This document shows positions 14,287-21,148 of a stretch of DNA of 21,148 nt, piece after piece (the first letter of the stretch is position 1; each line of letters opens with the position of its first letter). A program made the translations under genes and the position numbers. This DNA comes from an uncultured Micrococcales bacterium (GTDB taxonomy: Bacteria; Actinomycetota; Actinomycetes; Actinomycetales; Microbacteriaceae). The stretch spans positions 1 through 21,148 of the forward strand of contig CAINTU010000204.1 in assembly GCA_903853515.1 (NCBI GenBank). Reading direction: 5' to 3'. The notes under the pieces were generated by a model, which was given only the letters and a program-made list of their open reading frames with translations, did no database searches and was not told the origin of the DNA.

Positions 14287-15378
14287 CTAAATGACCGGCA
14301 ACTCAGCCCTGGCTTCTTCTTCACTCATGCCACTTGCGCAAAGCAGATCAACCAACATTGGGCGCAACAGCAGAAGCACGCTCGCCTCGCGCACCTGGTC
14401 GGCGATGCCAAAACGTTTTGGGTCGAGTTGGTGAATGATTTCGGCTAACTGCTCTTGCGCGTCAATCAGGCGCGCGGCATCGGTGAGCCCTAACTGCAAG
14501 GTGCCGGCAGCCTCGCCGATTTGCTCGAGCAGGTCAGCAAGGTATGGGCGAGCAATGGCATCCTTGATTAAAAAATCAACGCGACGAACGACAACGCGCA
14601 AGTTTCGGGTGGCTAGATCCATGCCGCGCATGAGTCGAACTTGGCCTCGAAGATCATCGCGATATTTGATCAAAAACGGTGAAATTCTGGCAACTGCGAT
14701 TGCGCTATCGAGCGACATGCGCCAATTGTCGACAAGCGGTTGCGAGCGACGAACGCGTTTTAGAGTTTCGTCAGCCAGCGCGATATTGGCATCGCGCAGC
14801 GCAATCACCAGCGAGCCAAGTGCATCGGTGAAAATCTGAAACAGCTTCTCGGCATCGGTGCGGGCAAGGCCTCGCGGGTCACGAGGAATAAGCGCTGTGA
14901 CTAAAAGGGCAACTAGCCCACCGACCACGCCATCGAGGCTGCGCACAAAAACTCCGCCGGGTGGCGCCGGCAAAAGTTGCACAAGCATGGCTTGAATGCC
15001 GGCTGTTAGCGCAAAGGCAGAACTGCCCGAAAACAATCTGGCAGCAAGCAAAACTAAAAGCAGCACGACACCAATTTGCCAAATGCCTGCACCGATGGCG
15101 CTGAGGGCGAAGTCGCTAATCGCGATGCCGAGCACCATGCCGATTGCAGTTTGCAAGATGCGCCTGGGCCTTGCATCGCGACTGAACCCGAGGCTGGTGA
15201 TTGTGACTGTCACCGCTAGCACCGGCACGGGGTGCTGCAAAACGAAGTGTGCGAAGCAATAAGCCGCAACTGCACCAATCGCGATTTGCAACGCCGGTGC
15301 CAGCGATTCGATCACTCGTGCCACAGCGTTGCGCAGATTGTCTCTGGCGGCAGTCGAAATTCTTGATTGTTTGGTCAT
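14287..15378 (-). CDS. FUSC / aromatic acid exporter-like membrane protein
   Basis: A 363-residue protein with about six membrane helices in residues 25-170 (for example ALQIAIGAVAAYCFAHFVLQ, WQIGVVLLLVLLAARLF and GVVGGLVALLVTALIP). A long helical cytoplasmic C-terminal half follows. This half-size layout and the QIAIGAVAAY start match the FUSC/ArAE superfamily. Its members are linked to export of aromatic acids and similar compounds, but the substrate here is unknown. Possible roles in envelope function are inference from its neighbours. It follows ygfZ by 18 bp on the same strand and is probably co-transcribed with it. The next gene downstream is the GT39-like one. Confidence 0.77.
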   Translation of the reverse strand: MTKQSRISTAARDNLRNAVARVIESLAPALQIAIGAVAAYCFAHFVLQHPVPVLAVTVTITSLGFSRDARPRRILQTAIGMVLGIAISDFALSAIGAGIWQIGVVLLLVLLAARLFSGSSAFALTAGIQAMLVQLLPAPPGGVFVRSLDGVVGGLVALLVTALIPRDPRGLARTDAEKLFQIFTDALGSLVIALRDANIALADETLKRVRRSQPLVDNWRMSLDSAIAVARISPFLIKYRDDLRGQVRLMRGMDLATRNLRVVVRRVDFLIKDAIARPYLADLLEQIGEAAGTLQLGLTDAARLIDAQEQLAEIIHQLDPKRFGIADQVREASVLLLLRPMLVDLLCASGMSEEEARAELPVI

Positions 15379-15396
15379 AGCTTGAGCAAAACTCGC

Positions 15397-16488
15397 TTAG
15401 TTGAGACCGATGCGAAAATTGCCGGCAAGTTTATTTTTGATGTCTGCCTCTGCCCCAGCGGTGGGCGGCACAATCACCTGCTGAGTCGCACTGATGCCAA
15501 GTTGAGCCCCGGCCTCGAGCTCGGCCCCGAACTCGGCATCGGCCTCGGCAACTTTTGCGGCGTGCACCTCGAGTGGTGCATCGATTGGCACATTGCGTTT
15601 TACCAAAGCAAGTGCGATTGGCCCCATCTCGAAGTGGCTGCCAACAGACGTGACTCGACCAACCGGCTCACCAATAGGTTGACCCGCGGCATCGAGCTGA
15701 AAAACTAAGTCACCAACATTTGCGTTGACGTGCCCAGAGCCATCCATGTGCAAAAAAACTAGACGGCGCGGTGGGTGGCCAAGATTGTGCACTTTAGCCA
15801 CCGTTTCTTGACCCCTATAACAACCCTTAGACAAATGCACGGCAGTGGCCAACCAATCGAATTCGTGTGGCAATGCGCGCTCATCGATTTCGTTTGGGGC
15901 GGCCGGGCGCCAGGCTGCAACGCGCAGAGCATCAAGCGCCGCCACCGAGGCCAACGGTGCATCAGCCAAAATCTGACCGCTGCCGGTTTCTGGCAAAAGT
16001 GCCTCGAAGTAATCAAACTGCTCGGTAGGCGCGGCGCCATAGCGAAATCCGCCAGGCGCGGTGACCGGCCACGAGTCTGACCAAATCAGTTCGCCCAAAC
16101 CGAAGGTGCCGGCCGCAGCGGCAAAGCCTGCAACGGCAACAAAGTTGGCGCTTTCGTCGGCCAATTGAACTTTGCTTCTAAAAATCATGCGACTCAAAAA
16201 AGCGAAATATTCCGCAAAGCCATCGCTATGGGTTATGCACCAGACTTTTGTCGAATCACAAAAAATATGAAAAACACGGATTATGTGACCCTGCACATCA
16301 AGATGCAGGGCTTCTATTGATTCGCCTGCCTGCAGGCCTGTGATCTTTTGGCTGAGCATCGAATTTAACCACTCGAATCGGTCATCGCCCGAAACTGTGA
16401 AAACGCTCACTGCAGGCAATCGCACCAACGCGCGGCCAGCCAGCAGTTCTCGCTGAGCGATGTTTGGATTTTCGATTAGTTGCGACAT
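15397..16488 (-). CDS. ygfZ: Folate-binding protein YgfZ (iron-sulfur cluster maintenance)
   Basis: A 363-residue member of the YgfZ/GcvT family. The diagnostic motif KGCYRGQE is at 221-228, with Cys 223. The N-terminal domain has the tetrahydrofolate-binding fold, starting ALVRLPAVSVFTVSGDDRFEWLNS-like sequence with GDDRFEWLN. Family knowledge: YgfZ supports assembly or repair of some Fe-S enzymes in a folate-dependent way. It is not GcvT because it lacks the glycine-cleavage length and motifs and has the YgfZ signature. The ATG at 16488 has no ribosome-binding site, but TAGGTT stands six bases upstream, overlapping the stop codon of the preceding gene. So it may be transcribed both from its own leaderless promoter and by read-through. 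Confidence 0.9.
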   Translation of the reverse strand: MSQLIENPNIAQRELLAGRALVRLPAVSVFTVSGDDRFEWLNSMLSQKITGLQAGESIEALHLDVQGHIIRVFHIFCDSTKVWCITHSDGFAEYFAFLSRMIFRSKVQLADESANFVAVAGFAAAAGTFGLGELIWSDSWPVTAPGGFRYGAAPTEQFDYFEALLPETGSGQILADAPLASVAALDALRVAAWRPAAPNEIDERALPHEFDWLATAVHLSKGCYRGQETVAKVHNLGHPPRRLVFLHMDGSGHVNANVGDLVFQLDAAGQPIGEPVGRVTSVGSHFEMGPIALALVKRNVPIDAPLEVHAAKVAEADAEFGAELEAGAQLGISATQQVIVPPTAGAEADIKNKLAGNFRIGLN

Positions 16489-16494
16489 AACCCG

Positions 16495-16500
16495 AACCTA
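16495..16500 (-). promoter_or_regulatory. Leaderless -10 element of ygfZ inside the upstream stop codon
   Basis: On the minus strand TAGGTT is followed by CGGGTT and the ygfZ ATG. Its TAG is the stop codon of the FABP-like gene, so one triplet would serve both as stop and as the start of the promoter hexamer. Stop codons supply TA by default, so this case is weaker than the gpmA one. Confidence 0.42.
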
Positions 16501-17133
16501 GCCAATGCGATCGAGTTCAACCGAAACAAGAGGCACCATCTCGTCGCGCACACTGGCGGCCACCTCTTGCACCCACAGCAATTTTGTTATGCCCTCTGTG
16601 GTCAAAGTGCCATACATGCGCTCGGCATAGCCCCAGCTCTTGCCGGCTTCAACCAGATGGTAAGGCATGTGGCTGCCAGCGACCGTGCGCATATCGATGC
16701 GGCCCTTAGCAACCTGGCCGGCATAAACCTCATAGGCGCCGCCCGAGTGAATGATTGATGCCTCGATGTCGAAGCCGCCATTGGCATTTCGCAAACGCTC
16801 AAGATCTTCTGCCGACTTGATTGAGATATCGCCCGAGCCAGGCAACAACGCCGGCCCGTGATCGCCCCGCTCGGCAGGCCTAGCCAGACGCCAAAAACCA
16901 AGCTCGGCCGGCAACTCGATGCCGACAGAGTTATCTGAGTTAATGAGCCTCGAAGTAGCGTGATAGGTCAAATAATTTGCAGATTCAACCGAAAAAGTGA
17001 CGTTCTGTATGATTTTGTGTTCAACCGGTTCGGCATCAGCGCTCACGAAGCGGCTAGAGACCACACCGGTGCCTAGCCAACTGCCAACCAAGAAAGCAAG
17101 CGGAGTCAGCTCGACCGACAGGCCTTCAGGCAT
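16498..17133 (-). CDS. FABP/nitrobindin-like beta-barrel protein
   Basis: About 211 residues. The N-terminus has GSWLGTG, the GxWxGxG signature of the nitrobindin/FABP-like (THAP4-type) family, and the rest is predicted beta strands, with GIELPAELGFWR and GTLTTEGITKLLWVQEVAA. Family knowledge: nitrobindins bind haem through a His near the C-terminus, but the final segment here (RDEMVPLVSVELDRIG) has no His. Haem binding is therefore doubtful, and the pocket may hold a lipid or another ligand. The frame allows a TTG three codons earlier, but ATG 17133 fits family N-termini. It lies beside ygfZ, as I recall Rv0813c/Rv0811c do in M. tuberculosis. Confidence 0.82.
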   Translation of the reverse strand: MPEGLSVELTPLAFLVGSWLGTGVVSSRFVSADAEPVEHKIIQNVTFSVESANYLTYHATSRLINSDNSVGIELPAELGFWRLARPAERGDHGPALLPGSGDISIKSAEDLERLRNANGGFDIEASIIHSGGAYEVYAGQVAKGRIDMRTVAGSHMPYHLVEAGKSWGYAERMYGTLTTEGITKLLWVQEVAASVRDEMVPLVSVELDRIG

Positions 17134-17142
17134 AACGAACAA

Positions 17143-17247
17143 CTAGCGCTGGCCCTTAAACAGTTTGTAAACCACAAGGATTGAAAGCGCGCCGATAGCT
17201 AGACCTGCAATCACCAGCAGGCCAAGAAAAAAGAGATCAAGAGGCAT
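17143..17247 (-). CDS. 34-residue single-pass membrane peptide
   Basis: ATG at 17247 and TAG at 17143 enclose 34 codons. The peptide starts MPLDLFFLGLLVIAG, continues with a hydrophobic helix of about 22 residues, and ends YKLFKGQR, a basic cytoplasmic tail fitting the positive-inside rule. Support for a real gene: it fills the gap between two same-strand genes exactly (18 bp from the upstream stop, 9 bp before the FABP ATG), and TAAAAT lies exactly six bases before the ATG, the leaderless geometry. I recognise no family. It could be a regulatory or scaffold peptide, or co-occur with the 87-residue membrane protein upstream. Conservation has not been tested. Confidence 0.62.
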   Translation of the reverse strand: MPLDLFFLGLLVIAGLAIGALSILVVYKLFKGQR

Positions 17248-17253
17248 GATTCG

Positions 17254-17259
17254 ATTTTA
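17254..17259 (-). promoter_or_regulatory. Leaderless -10 element of the 34-residue ORF
   Basis: On the minus strand TAAAAT is followed by cgaatc and then ATG. It lies in the short gap after the upstream stop codon. No -35 is recognisable. Confidence 0.5.
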
Positions 17260-17265
17260 TGCCAA

Positions 17266-17529
17266 CTAGATAGAGCGGGCCACCAAAATATAGAGCCCCG
17301 CAACAGCCAAGATCGCCCAACTGCCGCCAGCCACAAAAATCAAGCGGCGCACGATGCCTTCGTGATTTGCCTTGAAGAGGTGAATCATCGCCACAAGCGA
17401 AAGCGCGCCAGCGAGCAAGATGCCGAACCCCTTGGTCACGTTGTGGTCGTCAAGAAATGCGATTGCCAGCACCGCGCCGATGGCAACGAGTGCCCAAATT
17501 ACGGCTATCTGAATCCAATCGCTTTTCAC
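17266..17529 (-). CDS. Small three-helix membrane protein of unknown function
   Basis: 87 residues with three predicted membrane helices: about residues 6-25 (QIAVIWALVAIGAVLAIAF), 34-51 (GFGILLAGALSLVAMIHL) and 63-84 (LIFVAGGSWAILAVAGLYIL). Charged loops LDDHNVTK and KANHEGIVRR separate them. I do not recognise the family. The start is GTG at 17529, because an in-frame stop lies just upstream. AAAGG abuts the GTG rather than sitting at normal ribosome-binding spacing. It is divergent from glnR and is the first gene of the minus-strand group that leads to the 34-residue ORF, the FABP-like gene and ygfZ. Confidence 0.62.
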   Translation of the reverse strand: MKSDWIQIAVIWALVAIGAVLAIAFLDDHNVTKGFGILLAGALSLVAMIHLFKANHEGIVRRLIFVAGGSWAILAVAGLYILVARSI

Positions 17530-17581
17530 CCTTTAATCATGCCCTAGGCGTTAGGCGCCGGCCCGCAAATCGGCGGTGGGG

Positions 17582-17616
17582 CTTAAAAGGTAAGATTTAA
17601 GCACTATTTAAGGTGG
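17582..17616 (+). promoter_or_regulatory. glnR promoter with TTAA repeats and ribosome-binding site
   Basis: CTTAAA (17582-17587) and TTTAAG (17596-17601) form a perfect 6-bp inverted repeat around AGGTAAGA. A second TTTAAG at 17607-17612 is 11 bp after the first. TAAGAT (17591-17596) fits a -10, giving a short leader. AAGGTGG (17610-17616) is the ribosome-binding site, 3 bases before the ATG. An 11-bp direct repeat is the usual spacing for OmpR-family regulators, so autoregulation by GlnR is possible but unproven. Confidence 0.45.
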
Positions 17617-17619
17617 CAA

Positions 17620-18303
17620 ATGGCTCAACTGCTGGTGTTGTCTGATTCGTCTGAGCACGACTCGCTGCCTGCGCTTGCCCTGTTGAGTCACCGCGTTCGC
17701 CACATCGCAGCAGAGCCTGCCAACCTTGTTTCTGCGCCGGTTGCCGACCTAATTTTCTTGGATGCCCGCAAAGACCTGACCAACGCAAAGTCATTGGCGA
17801 AACTTTTGATCACCACCGGTTTAGCTTGCCCACTGATTGTGATCGTCAACGAAGGCGGGCTAGCTGCTTTGTCGGTTGACTGGGGTTCGGCTGACATAAT
17901 CCTTGATTCTGCTGGCCCAGCCGAAATCGAAGCTCGCATTCGTCTAGGCATCGGGCGCGCCATCGCCGCGACAACGGGTGACACGATTCAGACCTCTGGC
18001 CTCGTGATTGACGAGACAAGTTATTCGGCAAAAGTGCATGGCCACCCACTCGATCTGACTTTTAAAGAATTCGAGTTGCTGAAATTTTTGGCACAACACC
18101 CAGGTCGCGTATTTAGCCGCGAGCAACTGTTGAGCGAAGTCTGGGGTTATGACTATTTCGGTGGCACGCGCACTGTTGATGTGCACATTCGTCGCCTGCG
18201 AGCCAAACTCGGCGACCTTGAGTCGTTGATCGGCACAGTGCGCAACGTTGGTTATCGATTCAACCGACTTGAAGACGCGCAAGCATTCGAAGCAAATTTT
18301 TAG
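17620..18303 (+). CDS. glnR: GlnR-type nitrogen regulator (atypical OmpR family)
   Basis: A 227-residue protein clearly matching actinobacterial GlnR. The N-terminal receiver-like domain (1-~115) has LIFLDARKDL with D48 and SAGPAEIEARIRL, but lacks the acidic pair and the conserved Lys of a working phospho-receiver, as known GlnR proteins do. The DNA-binding winged helix (~125-220) has LTFKEFELLKFLAQHPGRVF, EVWGYDYFGGTRTVDVHI and IGTVRNVGYRF, nearly identical to Streptomyces GlnR. Family knowledge: it controls glutamine synthetase, ammonium transport and nitrate genes without a cognate kinase. It is followed 57 bp later by ppk on the same strand. From memory, M. tuberculosis glnR (Rv0818) lies close to the homologues of the ygfZ/FABP pair. 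Confidence 0.94.
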   Translation: MAQLLVLSDSSEHDSLPALALLSHRVRHIAAEPANLVSAPVADLIFLDARKDLTNAKSLAKLLITTGLACPLIVIVNEGGLAALSVDWGSADIILDSAGPAEIEARIRLGIGRAIAATTGDTIQTSGLVIDETSYSAKVHGHPLDLTFKEFELLKFLAQHPGRVFSREQLLSEVWGYDYFGGTRTVDVHIRRLRAKLGDLESLIGTVRNVGYRFNRLEDAQAFEANF

Positions 18304-18311
18304 CAACAGAA

Positions 18312-18339
18312 GTTATTAGACGTTAACTTTCAGATAACC
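18312..18339 (+). promoter_or_regulatory. GTTA-type repeats upstream of ppk (candidate Pho box and promoter)
   Basis: GTTA at 18312 and 18322 and GATA at 18333 are spaced 10 and 11 bp apart, close to one helical turn, as in direct-repeat sites of OmpR-family regulators. TAACTT (18324-18329) fits a -10, with a start near 18336. AGGA at 18350-18353 is the ppk ribosome-binding site, 7 bases before the ATG. Short AT-rich repeats arise easily by chance. Confidence 0.35.
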
Positions 18340-18360
18340 AAACGATGTCAGGATTAAGAC

Positions 18361-20466
18361 ATGGATGAAGAGACGATGGCAATCACCTTGCCCGAAAATG
18401 GCAAGAATCTGCCCGCAGATCGCTTTCTTGACCGCGAACTAAGTTGGTTGGCTTTCAACGAGCGCGTGCTCGAATTAGCAGAAGACGAAACATTGGCGCT
18501 TCTAGAGCGCGTGAACTTTTTGAACATCTTTGCCTCAAACCTTGATGAGTTTTTTATGGTGCGAGTGGCTGGGCTCAAGCGCCGCATCGCGACCGGCCTT
18601 GCAGTGATCTCAAGTTCAGGCACCAGCCCACAAGATGTGCTGACTCAAATCAGTGAAGAAACCCATCGCCTGCAGGCCCGCCACGCAAAACTGTTTATCG
18701 AGGCGATTGAACCTGCACTCGCCGAATCAGGCATCCACTTGGTTGACTGGGCGAATCTTGATGCAGGCGAAAAAGCTGCACTAAGTGAGATGTATCACAG
18801 CCAGATTTTTCCGGTGCTAACACCGCTCGCTGTCGACCCTGCACACCCTTTTCCTTATATCTCGGGCCTATCGCTGAACATCGCCGTTGTGGTGCGCAAC
18901 AGACAAACCAACGCTGATCTTTTTGCGCGTGTGAAAGTGCCGCCGACCTTGCCGCGTTTTGTGCGAGTGCCAGGCAACTCGAGTTTGACCAATGCCCGCT
19001 TTGTGCCGCTCGAAGCGATCATTGGCGAACACCTTGATTCGCTTTTTGCTGGCATGGATGTGCTGCAGCACCACACCTTTAGGGTTACCAGAAACGAAGA
19101 CCTTGAAGTCGACGAAGACGATAGCCCCAACTTGCTTTTAGCGCTCGAGAAAGAGTTGTTGCGACGCCGCTTTGGCCCAGCCGTGCGACTAGAGGTTGCC
19201 AGCAACATCGACGGCCAGGTGCTCGAACTTTTGAAAGGCGAGCTCGACATCGAAGACGAAGACGTCTATTCGCTGCCAGCGCCGCTTGATCTAACCGGTC
19301 TTGCCGAGATTGCCTATTTGCGTCGCCCAGATTTGCACTACCCACCGCACAACGTGATAACGAATCGCTATTTGCAGTCTGCGCACGACGACGATGCCAG
19401 CATCTTTTCGGTGCTGCGCCAACGCGACGTTTTGCTGCACCACCCATACGAGTCATTCTCGACATCGGTGCAGGCATTCGTTCAGCAGGCAGCTGCCGAC
19501 CCTAAAGTGCTCGCAATCAAGCAGACCCTATATCGCACAAGCGGTGACTCGCCGTTGGTCGAAGCGCTAATCGAGGCGGCAAAGGCTGGCAAGCAGGTGC
19601 TTGCGCTGGTCGAAATCAAGGCACGCTTCGACGAGCAAAACAACATCACTTGGGCACGCAAGCTCGAGCAAGCCGGCGTGCACGTTGTCTATGGCATCGT
19701 TGGTCTCAAAACCCACTGCAAGCTTTCGCTTGTGATTCGCCAGGAGGGCAACCAACTTCGCCGCTACTGCCACATTGGCACGGGTAACTACAACCCGAAA
19801 ACAGCACGCTACTACGAGGACTACGGGCTTCTAACCACTCGTGAAAGCGTTGGCGAAGACCTAACTCGTCTGTTCAACCAGCTTTCGGGTTATGCGCCGG
19901 ACGCAACTTTCAAGTCGCTGCTGGTTTCGCCAGGCAGCGTTCGCCAGGGCCTAACCGATCGCATTGAGCGAGAAATCGCTCACAAGGAAGCCGGCAAAGA
20001 GGCCAAAATATCGCTCAAGGTCAACTCAATCGTTGATGAACAAATCATCGACGCGCTCTACCGCGCTGGGCAAGCGGGGGTCGAAGTTGAGATTCTCGTT
20101 CGAGGCATGTGCGCGCTAAGGCCAGGAGTTCCTGGTTTGAGCGAAAGCATCAAGGTTCGAAGCGTCTTGGGGCGTTACCTCGAGCACTCACGAGTCTTTA
20201 GTTTTGCTAATGGCGGTGACCCCGAATACTTCATCGGCTCTGCCGACATGATGCACCGCAACTTGGACAGGCGGGTCGAGGCACTTGTTCGCGTAGTGCA
20301 GCCGGACCACATAAAGGATCTAGCTTCAATGTTTGATTTGGCAATGAGCGATGAAACGTCATCGTGGCGCCTCGGCCAAGACGGTAACTGGACGCGACAC
20401 AAAACACCGATCGATGTGCAGGACGAAACCATGCGAGAGATTTCCGCGCGTAAGGCTGGCCGCTAA
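18361..20466 (+). CDS. ppk: Polyphosphate kinase 1
   Basis: A 701-residue full-length PPK1, which reversibly transfers the terminal phosphate of ATP onto polyphosphate. Domain order: N domain (DRELSWLAFNERVLELA, from ~24), head domain (FASNLDEFFMVRVAGL), then two phospholipase-D-like catalytic domains. The autophosphorylated His is in GLKTHCKLS (H452), and the second catalytic His is in YLEHSRVFSF. HIGTGNYNPKTARYYEDYG and SADMMHRNLDRRVE are further signatures. The start is ATG 18361, with AGGA 7 bases upstream. An ATG at codon 6 is possible. The next gene begins 3 bp after the stop. Its position between glnR and the mutT1-like gene links polyphosphate to nitrogen and stress control. Confidence 0.97.
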   Translation: MDEETMAITLPENGKNLPADRFLDRELSWLAFNERVLELAEDETLALLERVNFLNIFASNLDEFFMVRVAGLKRRIATGLAVISSSGTSPQDVLTQISEETHRLQARHAKLFIEAIEPALAESGIHLVDWANLDAGEKAALSEMYHSQIFPVLTPLAVDPAHPFPYISGLSLNIAVVVRNRQTNADLFARVKVPPTLPRFVRVPGNSSLTNARFVPLEAIIGEHLDSLFAGMDVLQHHTFRVTRNEDLEVDEDDSPNLLLALEKELLRRRFGPAVRLEVASNIDGQVLELLKGELDIEDEDVYSLPAPLDLTGLAEIAYLRRPDLHYPPHNVITNRYLQSAHDDDASIFSVLRQRDVLLHHPYESFSTSVQAFVQQAAADPKVLAIKQTLYRTSGDSPLVEALIEAAKAGKQVLALVEIKARFDEQNNITWARKLEQAGVHVVYGIVGLKTHCKLSLVIRQEGNQLRRYCHIGTGNYNPKTARYYEDYGLLTTRESVGEDLTRLFNQLSGYAPDATFKSLLVSPGSVRQGLTDRIEREIAHKEAGKEAKISLKVNSIVDEQIIDALYRAGQAGVEVEILVRGMCALRPGVPGLSESIKVRSVLGRYLEHSRVFSFANGGDPEYFIGSADMMHRNLDRRVEALVRVVQPDHIKDLASMFDLAMSDETSSWRLGQDGNWTRHKTPIDVQDETMREISARKAGR

Positions 20467-20469
20467 AGC

Positions 20470-21148
20470 ATGACAATTTACGCTGCCGGCGCGCTTTGCT
20501 GGCGTGAAGACAAGGGGCGTCTCCTTGTTGCTGTGATTCATCGTGCGAGATATAACGACTGGGGTTGGCCAAAGGGCAAGGTTGATCCGGGCGAGACGCT
20601 GCCTGAGACAGCAGTGCGAGAGATTCTTGAAGAAACCGGTCTGAGTATCCGTCTGGGCATGAGCCTCGGGGTGCAACAATACAAATTACCAAACGGAAAA
20701 GACAAAGAAGTTCACTACTGGGCTGCCAAGGTTTCTTCGAGAGCTTTGAAAGCTTCTAACTTCAAGCCTTCCGAGGAGGTTGCCAAGGTCGACTGGCTGA
20801 CTCCAGACGAAGCGGCGCTAATGCTCACCTACGAGCACGACAAAATATTCCTCGAAAAACTGGTCTTGTTGCATGCCCAAGAGAAGCTCGACACCAAACC
20901 CTTTATAGTACTTCGACACGGTAAAGCCACGCCGAGATCTGCCTGGACCAAAGGCGAAGAGAGCCGCCCACTGCTGGCTGCTGGCAAAATGCAGGCCAAA
21001 TCGCTCAAACTCTTGCTCGCCTGCTGGGGAGCCAAACGAGTGGTCTCGAGCCCTTGGGAACGCTGCAAGGCAACGGTTGGCCCATACGCGATGGTCCGAG
21101 GCATTCCCGTGGAATATAAGGATTCGCTCACCGAGTCGGGCAACAAAG
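20470..21148 (+). CDS. mutT1: MutT1-like Nudix hydrolase fused to a histidine-phosphatase domain, 3' end cut off
   Basis: Open from ATG 20470 to the window edge (226 codons, no stop). Residues 1-~135 are a Nudix domain with a perfect box at ~36-58: GKVDPGE, seven residues, then REILEETGL. A histidine-phosphatase domain follows, with FIVLRHGKATPRS (catalytic His) and VVSSPWERCKAT (second conserved Arg region). This two-domain layout is that of mycobacterial MutT1, which hydrolyses 8-oxo-(d)GTP and diadenosine polyphosphates. In M. tuberculosis mutT1 also lies next to ppk. The gene starts 3 bp after the ppk stop, so it is in the same operon. The second catalytic His lies beyond the window. Confidence 0.92.
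   Translation, partial: MTIYAAGALCWREDKGRLLVAVIHRARYNDWGWPKGKVDPGETLPETAVREILEETGLSIRLGMSLGVQQYKLPNGKDKEVHYWAAKVSSRALKASNFKPSEEVAKVDWLTPDEAALMLTYEHDKIFLEKLVLLHAQEKLDTKPFIVLRHGKATPRSAWTKGEESRPLLAAGKMQAKSLKLLLACWGAKRVVSSPWERCKATVGPYAMVRGIPVEYKDSLTESGNK

Noticed and set aside
17620..18303. GlnR as a degenerate or broken response regulator
   Set aside because: The missing acidic pair and Lys are normal for GlnR, and the DNA-binding domain is intact.
20231..20692. Minus-strand frame across the ppk/mutT1 boundary
   Set aside because: It overlaps two plus-strand genes with perfect PPK1 and Nudix motifs, so it is a shadow. The same applies to the minus frame at 20829-21146.
1..21148. CRISPR array, mobile element, tRNA or rRNA gene
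   Set aside because: No regularly spaced repeat-spacer units, transposase or integrase motifs, cloverleaf sequences or rRNA signatures were found. The tandem repeats have no spacers and sit only at gene junctions or in the rlmB tail.

Overview
The window looks like a chromosomal stretch of an actinobacterium, most likely a small-genome freshwater member of the Microbacteriaceae (Rhodoluna/Aquiluna type). This is an inference. It rests on the carD-ispDF-cysS-rlmB block, the senX3-regX3-phoU-gpm block, an actinobacterial GlnR, GC content that looks only slightly above 50% by eye, very short intergenic gaps, and several genes that appear to be transcribed without a leader. I see no insertion sequence, prophage, CRISPR array, tRNA or rRNA. 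Almost every gene is recognisable at family level, so this is largely housekeeping and regulatory DNA.

Layout. 1-1705 (+): the end of an ABC-transporter ATPase and a DUF4032 kinase-fold protein. 1725-6055 (-): an operon carD > ispDF > cysS > rlmB (transcription regulator, fused isoprenoid enzyme, cysteinyl-tRNA synthetase, rRNA methyltransferase). From memory, gene order matches M. tuberculosis Rv3583c-Rv3579c, and the divergent lipoprotein at 6164 matches Rv3584 lpqE. 6715-8594 (-): senX3-regX3, with phoU divergent at 8682 and gpmA at 9401-10153 (-). 10193-12243 (+): a methyltransferase-like protein and a GT87-like membrane glycosyltransferase. 12298-17529 (-): a GT39-like glycosyltransferase, a FUSC-type transporter, ygfZ, a FABP/nitrobindin-like protein, a 34-residue membrane peptide gene, and an 87-residue membrane protein. 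17620-21148 (+): glnR, ppk1 and a truncated MutT1-like Nudix/histidine-phosphatase gene.

Two nutrient-control modules share the window. Phosphate sensing (senX3-regX3-phoU) lies about 8 kb from nitrogen control (glnR) next to polyphosphate kinase. No pst transporter genes are present here.

The most unusual features are non-coding. (1) All four convergent gene junctions are built from short tandem repeats (period about 14-15, 26 or 9 bp) that run into the stop codons, with no classic hairpin terminator. (2) Four starts (senX3, gpmA, ygfZ and the 34-residue ORF) have TAnnnT exactly six bases upstream, the geometry of leaderless actinobacterial promoters. (3) The senX3/phoU, carD/lpqE, glnR and ppk upstream regions hold repeats that look like regulator sites. 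I did not find a convincing new multi-gene system.
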